64,000 nt of DNA from NCBI GenBank assembly GCA_963942565.1, contig OZ012685.1:47120977-47184976 (forward strand), written 5' to 3'. This document shows positions 59,048-64,000 of this stretch, piece by piece. The notes under the pieces are model-generated. The model was not told where the DNA came from. It saw nothing but the letters and a program-made list of their open reading frames with translations, and made no database searches. How positions within the stretch are numbered: the first letter of the stretch is position 1; every line of letters starts with the position of its first letter. Made by a program: the position numbers and the translations under genes. Origin of the DNA: Maea johnstoni. Taxonomy: Eukaryota > Annelida > Polychaeta > Spionida > Magelonidae.

Positions 59048-59246
59048 GGGCCGTTCCATTAAAAAGTGTGGAGGTGGGGGGGAGGAACGGAAGATTATCA
59101 AAAATTCGACACCCCCCCCTTCTGCCAGAAATCTAATGCAATATAATGGGAAAAATTAATTCAGAATTCAGCCCCTCCCCCCCCCCCTTCAAAAAACCTT
59201 TATTTCCTCCTCCCCCCCTCTCCCACACGTTTAAATGGAACAGCCC
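59048..59246. mobile_element. Harbinger-like MITE present only in copy B, TAA TSD
   Basis: GGGCCGTTCCATTAAAAAGTG faces CACACGTTTAAATGGAACAGCCC. TAA is duplicated (59045-59047, 59247-59249). Copy A has the empty site TTGGTAAGTCTAACC at 33,274-33,288. 199 bp. Confidence 0.96.
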
Positions 59247-59321
59247 TAAGTCTAACCAAGGACCTTGTGTGTGTGTGCGTGTGTGTTAGATAAATAAAAA
59301 CAATCAAGGTATGGATGTATG

Positions 59322-59442
<121 letters not shown>

Positions 59443-59735
59443 CACCACTGAGCTAGTCGACATACACTGGAAAATTCAGGCCCACACGTAGGCAAGTGGA
59501 AAATCCTTCAAATATCTTCCTTCCAGCCTGACAAATTCTGAACAATCTCTTCATTGTACGAAATACCTCTGAATTCCTAACTGTCTCGGTCTAAATTCTA
59601 AACATTCCTAGTAATATTTGTAAAGGTCAATGTGTATTCGCAGTGTGCAGTCGCCGACTCCAACTTGTGACTGAGATAAGGAATCAGACTGACATCCCAG
59701 TAAGAGAGACAGCAAGTTATCCTCCTTGGTTTGGC

Positions 59736-59928
59736 TTAACCGTTTCGCCGCTGGTGGCTGATGTGAAAAATGCTGGAAAATGACTGAAACCCTGGTAAAT
59801 GGGTACTCATCTGAGAGTACTCAGCGAGAGCTTCCGATGAATACCAACATGACAGGGTTAAGATAGTCTTCAAGAAAATTGCATTCTTGTGCCTTTGACA
59901 AAAGTACTTTCAGCATTGAAAGGGTTAA
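59736..59928 (+). mobile_element. piggyBac-like TTAACCCTT MITE, copy B
   Basis: TTAA at 59736-59739 and 59925-59928. It lacks the GGCCAATACAACATGATGC stretch of its allele. Confidence 0.9.
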
Positions 59929-60031
59929 GATGGTCAATCTTCTCCATGAACGTCTATGACCATAGTGCCCATTTCCTGATGAGTATGTACGGGTCAGAGA
60001 ACAGGTGGTGAATGGAGCTGTATGATCCGCC

Positions 60032-60236
60032 TTAACCCTTCCAATACTGAGGCTACTTTCGTCCAAGGCACAATGGCGCAAATATTTTTGAAAACCATCT
60101 AAACCCTGCCATGTTGGTATTCGTTGGGCAGCTCTTGCTGAGTACTCTAAGATGAGTACCCATGTGCCAGGGTTTCAATCATTTTTCAGGCTGTATCCAT
60201 CATGTTCATAGTAGGCACCAGCAGCATAAGGGTTAA
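60032..60236 (-). mobile_element. piggyBac-like TTAACCCTT MITE, copy B
   Basis: TTAA at 60032-60035 and 60233-60236. Starts TTAACCCTTCCAATACTGAGG, ends GCAGCATAAGGGTTAA. Confidence 0.92.
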
Positions 60237-60535
60237 TAATCCCTCTGATCGCCTCCTACACATTGACCTACAACGAGCCGGGATAGGAAACTTCCGAGAA
60301 GCACTGGTTTCAATTAAAGCCACACCAAGCCTGGGAAGGGAATACTGTACACTAATATTCCCAGCCGTGGCTCTTTTTATCGCCGACTGACAGAAAAGGG
60401 TCTTACTACAGAGATACACGTGGTGTGGACCAGGCGGCTGCGAGCATTAGACGCATGGTGTTTCCTTGTTTTAACTCTTTCCCGGTCGTGTGTACACGGC
60501 AGATTTCTTCGGGCTCCAGCTAGCTAGGTGATGTA

Positions 60536-61050
60536 TTTTAAAATTGTACTGTCTGATTTATATACTGTATAACTGGTTAATTTGGCGTGGTTTTTAATTT
60601 GGCGTTTTTCTGGCGAATGCCCGTCAACGCCTAATTAAAGATCACATAAAGAATATGTCTACACAAAGATGGCGTTGTTCTTACTGCTCCAGACGCCAAA
60701 ATAAATACAGGGAAAATACTTTTTGGAAAAAAAACGCCAACTTAAGTACACGCCAAATTAACCAGTTATACAGTATTGAACTTGATTCGTTAAATCCACA
60801 GACTTTAAAAAGGTTCTTCAGACGACTGTTATAGTCCCCAAGTTGAGCCTCAGAGGGACTTAATATGTCGATATTCTCCTTCTTTTCTTATCAACATCAT
60901 TAATAATTTAGACCTTTTGTTCTTTGTCACTCATATTCCCCGATTGCCTTTTGTTGTGTCATATCTAATTTACACTTTCTGTATGTCATTTTTCTACCTT
61001 ACTTATTGTATCCTATATGAATGATATAGTCAATGAAGATACATACATAC
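60536..61050. other. about 510-bp stretch present only in copy B
   Basis: Copy A joins GGCGATG to CACCTTACTACCG at about 35,040. The stretch includes the mariner-like MITE at 60,565-60,773; the remainder (60,776-61,050) is unassigned and AT-rich. Confidence 0.65.
60565..60773. mobile_element. Tc1/mariner-like MITE, TA TSD, copy B
   Basis: CTGTATAACTGGTTAATTTG faces CAAATTAACCAGTTATACAG and the inverted repeat continues through GGCGTG. TA occurs at 60563-60564 and 60774-60775. 209 bp with repeated GGCGT words and no coding capacity. Confidence 0.94.
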
Positions 61051-61901
61051 TACCGTTGTCGCACTTCAGACGCTTATCAGTTCGTGAAAGTCGCCAAGTC
61101 TCAGGCGCAACGGAATTCAATAGGTCAATGTGGAATTCTCTGGCGATGAATTTCAAAGCCAACTAAAAAATATGGGTCTCATACTGAGAGTTATTGCTAT
61201 GATTGATGAAGTTGAATTTAAGACCTTCTCAATTAGCAAGACCTCTGCTCCGGAATCATGTCTCCATGCTGCTTTGCTATTTGTTAGTTACAGTATTACA
61301 ATCGACTACCAATAGATGGAGCTAGGTGTTCTTCCTTTCGTTGCCCCTTTCCCCTGATATCAGCCATACTCAGTTCTGTTCTAGGTGGTGTCTCGGCAGC
61401 CCGCCTGTGTGTATTGTATTGTATTGAATTGTATGTTTATTGTCGGACTAATACAATATCGAGTAATACACAAAATCATACGTTGTACACAATTTTTCCA
61501 AATAAACATATTACAAAATTACTAAACACAAACTAGCCAAAGTAATTTACAACTGCACGAACATAAGAAAAACGAAGAATTTACTTCATTTATCTATTTT
61601 ATGCGCCACCTTAAGTTTTGTGAAGTTGATGACTGTGTGTAACAAATGACGCCTATGTGTGCCTTCATTTTGCAATATTTACTAAGTGTGTGTGCACGCC
61701 CCAGCATGAGTGCAATCCAGACAGGAGCTGTCAGATGCTGGACGTGATAACCCGGGATAGGAACAGGAGGAGGTCGAGGAGGAGGAACTTCTGGGAACAA
61801 GTGAAACCCTAGGACTGGGTACCCAGGCACCGGGTCACAACAAGCACCCAAGGACTGGGTACGCAGGCACTGGGTACCCGGGCACGGGGTCACCAGCATG
61901 C

Positions 61902-62121
61902 CAGACTTGCTACAAGTCTGTGTTATCTGGCTCTTTCCTTAGTCTCACTGATCTACCCTGAGTTGATTTAGGTTTAGTTCTGAATAAATCCTCAAGGGGG
62001 ACACACTTAAGTTGTAATCTAATTGCAACTTCTGGAAACTGTGCTGCCATCTATAGGTTGGGAGAGACACCACACCTAACCAGTAGTGGTGGTGGCATAA
62101 CATCAAACCTTAGCCAGGCTA
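61902..62121 (+). mobile_element. type I hairpin-end MITE, copy B
   Basis: CAGACTTGCTACAAGTCTG (first T changed to C) to TTAGCCAGGCTA. TSD CCAGCATGC / CCAGCAAGC. Allele of 36,291-36,525. Confidence 0.9.
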
Positions 62122-62130
62122 CCAGCAAGC

Positions 62131-63163
62131 TAGCACCCATCCCTCATTTCTGTGGCACGGCCAACATCTTACCAGACCTAGCACGCACCCAGGAAACCTG
62201 GAAAGTCATCTAACTCAGTACTAGAGTGAGACCTCCTAAGGGACTTGTACATATGATCCAGGACGTCCTGGCGATCCCATAAGACACCCGCTAGGACACT
62301 TCCCAACCACTAGGAAGCATGCAGGGCAGATGAAACTGATCCGTTGGCTGATCCACGGACATTCTAAGAAATCGCAGCACCTCTCTTACATACGTGGGAC
62401 TACTATAAACGTATCTACAGATCTCAAGGCAAACTTGAACAAAGCGAGGTCTTGAAAACCTCTAGCTGATCTGGTGAAATGGGCAGACCGGTGATTACTG
62501 GTGGGGCATCTAAGCTTCTAATACTCCTAATGTGAATACGATTTGACATTTTAATGTATAAGTTGTACGAACGCTTTGAGATGAGATAGCTGTCCCTGAT
62601 GCGCCTGGTTCGAAGGACGTTGCTACAATAACAACGATAAGACGGTCTCAAAAAGAACTGTAACCCTGAACTATAGAATCTTACCCTGTGTCCATATGGG
62701 CCATAATGAATGCTGAGCGCTATTTGTGTGGGGGGCACATGTATATTATTAAAGCAGAGATATACACGTACATAACCTAGGTTACGTAGAACTCAGAATG
62801 AGATTACAGGCAGGTGACGGAGGGGGTGAATAAAATTGTGAAAATTGGAACACCTAACTTGAGATTAAGACGTAATCCGTCGAGCCTGGAGGTGGCATTC
62901 TTAGAGTACAATGTCAAAAGCAGATTACCCTCTAACCATATGACTGCTGAACACAGTGGATGCTAATTACCGTGTAGTAGCATATTCCCCCCAGGCAAGG
63001 TAGTCATGGATACTAACATCATAATTCAAGATAACCACTGGACGAGAATGGTCCCCCTACCGTGACGCAGTTTGTTGTGATACTCTGGATGATTAGTGTT
63101 TACCAAATATCTGAGAAGAACGTATTTTATCATGAGGACAATATATTTTAGTACTAGTATCGT
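62131..63163. other. unassigned sequence shared by both copies
   Basis: Counterpart of 36,535-37,541. Similar lengths, scattered substitutions, no gene recognised. Confidence 0.5.
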
Positions 63164-63438
63164 CTTAGATGAATAAAAGAATGGATATGAAGAGAGAGAC
63201 CAATAACTATATGTGCTATATACAGTGAAGGCCTGGCTATGCCAGGGGTCTCGCATCTGGCCTAATTGTGACATCTCTTGGAGACAATGACTAACTTGAA
63301 TGAGGGCTCTCATATCGTTTATATTACAGAAACCTGCGCGCCAACATGCACAGAACGCGACTTTTAGGGCTTTCGCCGCAGCCAGCTTGTTCAGGTTGAT
63401 CAGCTGGCTTCATATCCACTTTTGCTTATTCATCTAAG
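63164..63438 (+). mobile_element. 7-TSD MITE, copy B
   Basis: CTTAGATGAATAAAAGAATGG to TTGCTTATTCATCTAAG. Allele of 37,542-37,811. Confidence 0.93.
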
Positions 63439-63474
63439 CCACTGTGTAGGTAGATGGAAACTGATGGTGAAATG

Positions 63475-63990
63475 TTGTCATGGTCATCCTATCTCGGCAC
63501 CACACTGTGCTAGGTATCCTAAGACTGCCATTCTGGTGTTACAAGACTACAGATATTCGAGGTGCCATTCTCCATTGTGAACAGGATACGTCTAGCACTG
63601 CTACCACCACACTGACAGCACTGTGCCAGGTATCCGTACACTGCCACTATAGATGGTGTTAACAAGACTGCAGATATTCGAGGTGCCATTCCCCATTGTG
63701 CATAGGATACGTCAAGCACTGCTAGTACGCACTGACACTGACAGCACCGTGCTAGGTACCCTAGCACTGCCAGTCTGGTGTTTACAAGACTGGTCAGTGG
63801 AAATACTGTATTTGAGGTGCTATTAACGGGGAAAACCGACTGTGGTACCGATTTTATATACCGATGCAGTATATAAAATCGGTATTAGAGTCGGTACCAA
63901 CTAAGGTGCCATGATCCATTGTGTACAGGATACGTCTAGTACTACTACCACCACACTGACACTGACAGCTCGCTAGCGCAGCTGATCGAC
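63475..63990. repeat. 115-bp tandem repeat, four units, copy B
   Basis: Same unit landmarks as 37,850-38,350, with small indels between units. Confidence 0.9.
63824..63903. mobile_element. 80-bp palindromic insertion with 9-bp TSD, copy B
   Basis: AGGTGCTAT precedes and AGGTGCCAT follows. TACCGATTTTATATA faces TATATAAAATCGGTA. Allele of 38,189-38,268. Confidence 0.85.
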
Positions 63991-64000
63991 TAGTCGAGTC

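Overview
The window is eukaryotic, repeat-dense, AT-leaning intergenic DNA. I find no intact protein-coding gene, rRNA gene or convincing tRNA gene. The long open frames are translations of (AT)n, (TC)n, (AGT)n and (TATG)n microsatellites, or short chance frames inside repeats. The repeat content (tRNA-derived SINEs, many short inverted-repeat elements, long microsatellites, minisatellites) together with two divergent versions of one locus suggests an outbred, highly heterozygous marine invertebrate. A lancelet-like deuterostome or a lophotrochozoan would both fit; the sequence alone does not settle it.

The dominant architecture is a 15.5-kb direct duplication. Copy A spans about 22,845-38,360 and copy B about 48,599-63,995. 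Copy B begins at the first base after a 200-N scaffold gap (48,399-48,598), inside a minisatellite that also opens copy A. Unique-sequence stretches I compared by eye differ by about 1-3%, and the rest of the difference is whole-element insertions and deletions. I favour two allelic haplotypes placed in series by the assembler; a real tandem duplication is possible. Either way the pair works as a filled-site/empty-site experiment that defines element ends and target-site duplications (TSDs) directly.

Mobile-element families supported here: (1) a piggyBac-like TTAA family with TTAACCCTT ends, 15 copies; (2) a family with CTTAGATGAATAAA ends and 7-bp TSDs; (3) a group of families whose ends read TAG...CTA, fold into terminal hairpins and make 9-bp TSDs (types I, II and IV, with related type III); (4) two Harbinger-like families with TAA TSDs; (5) Tc1/mariner-like elements with TA TSDs; (6) a hAT-like element with an 8-bp TSD; (7) a 1.6-kb Kolobok-like TTAA element with about 110-bp inverted repeats and a THAP-domain N-terminal fragment; (8) at least three tRNA-derived SINE families; (9) small fold-back elements, including an 80-bp palindrome with a 9-bp TSD. 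I recognised no LTR, retroviral or Polinton-like element.

Layout: 1-22.8 kb holds scattered MITEs, minisatellites (48-bp array near 6 kb, 103-bp array near 12.5 kb) and the Kolobok-like element (20.1-21.8 kb). 22.8-38.4 kb is copy A. 38.4-48.4 kb is single-copy in this window, with a CpG-rich patch, microsatellites and a second TTAACCC element. 48.6-64 kb is copy B, which continues to the window edge. No gene network can be described; the interest lies in element structure and in the haplotype comparison.
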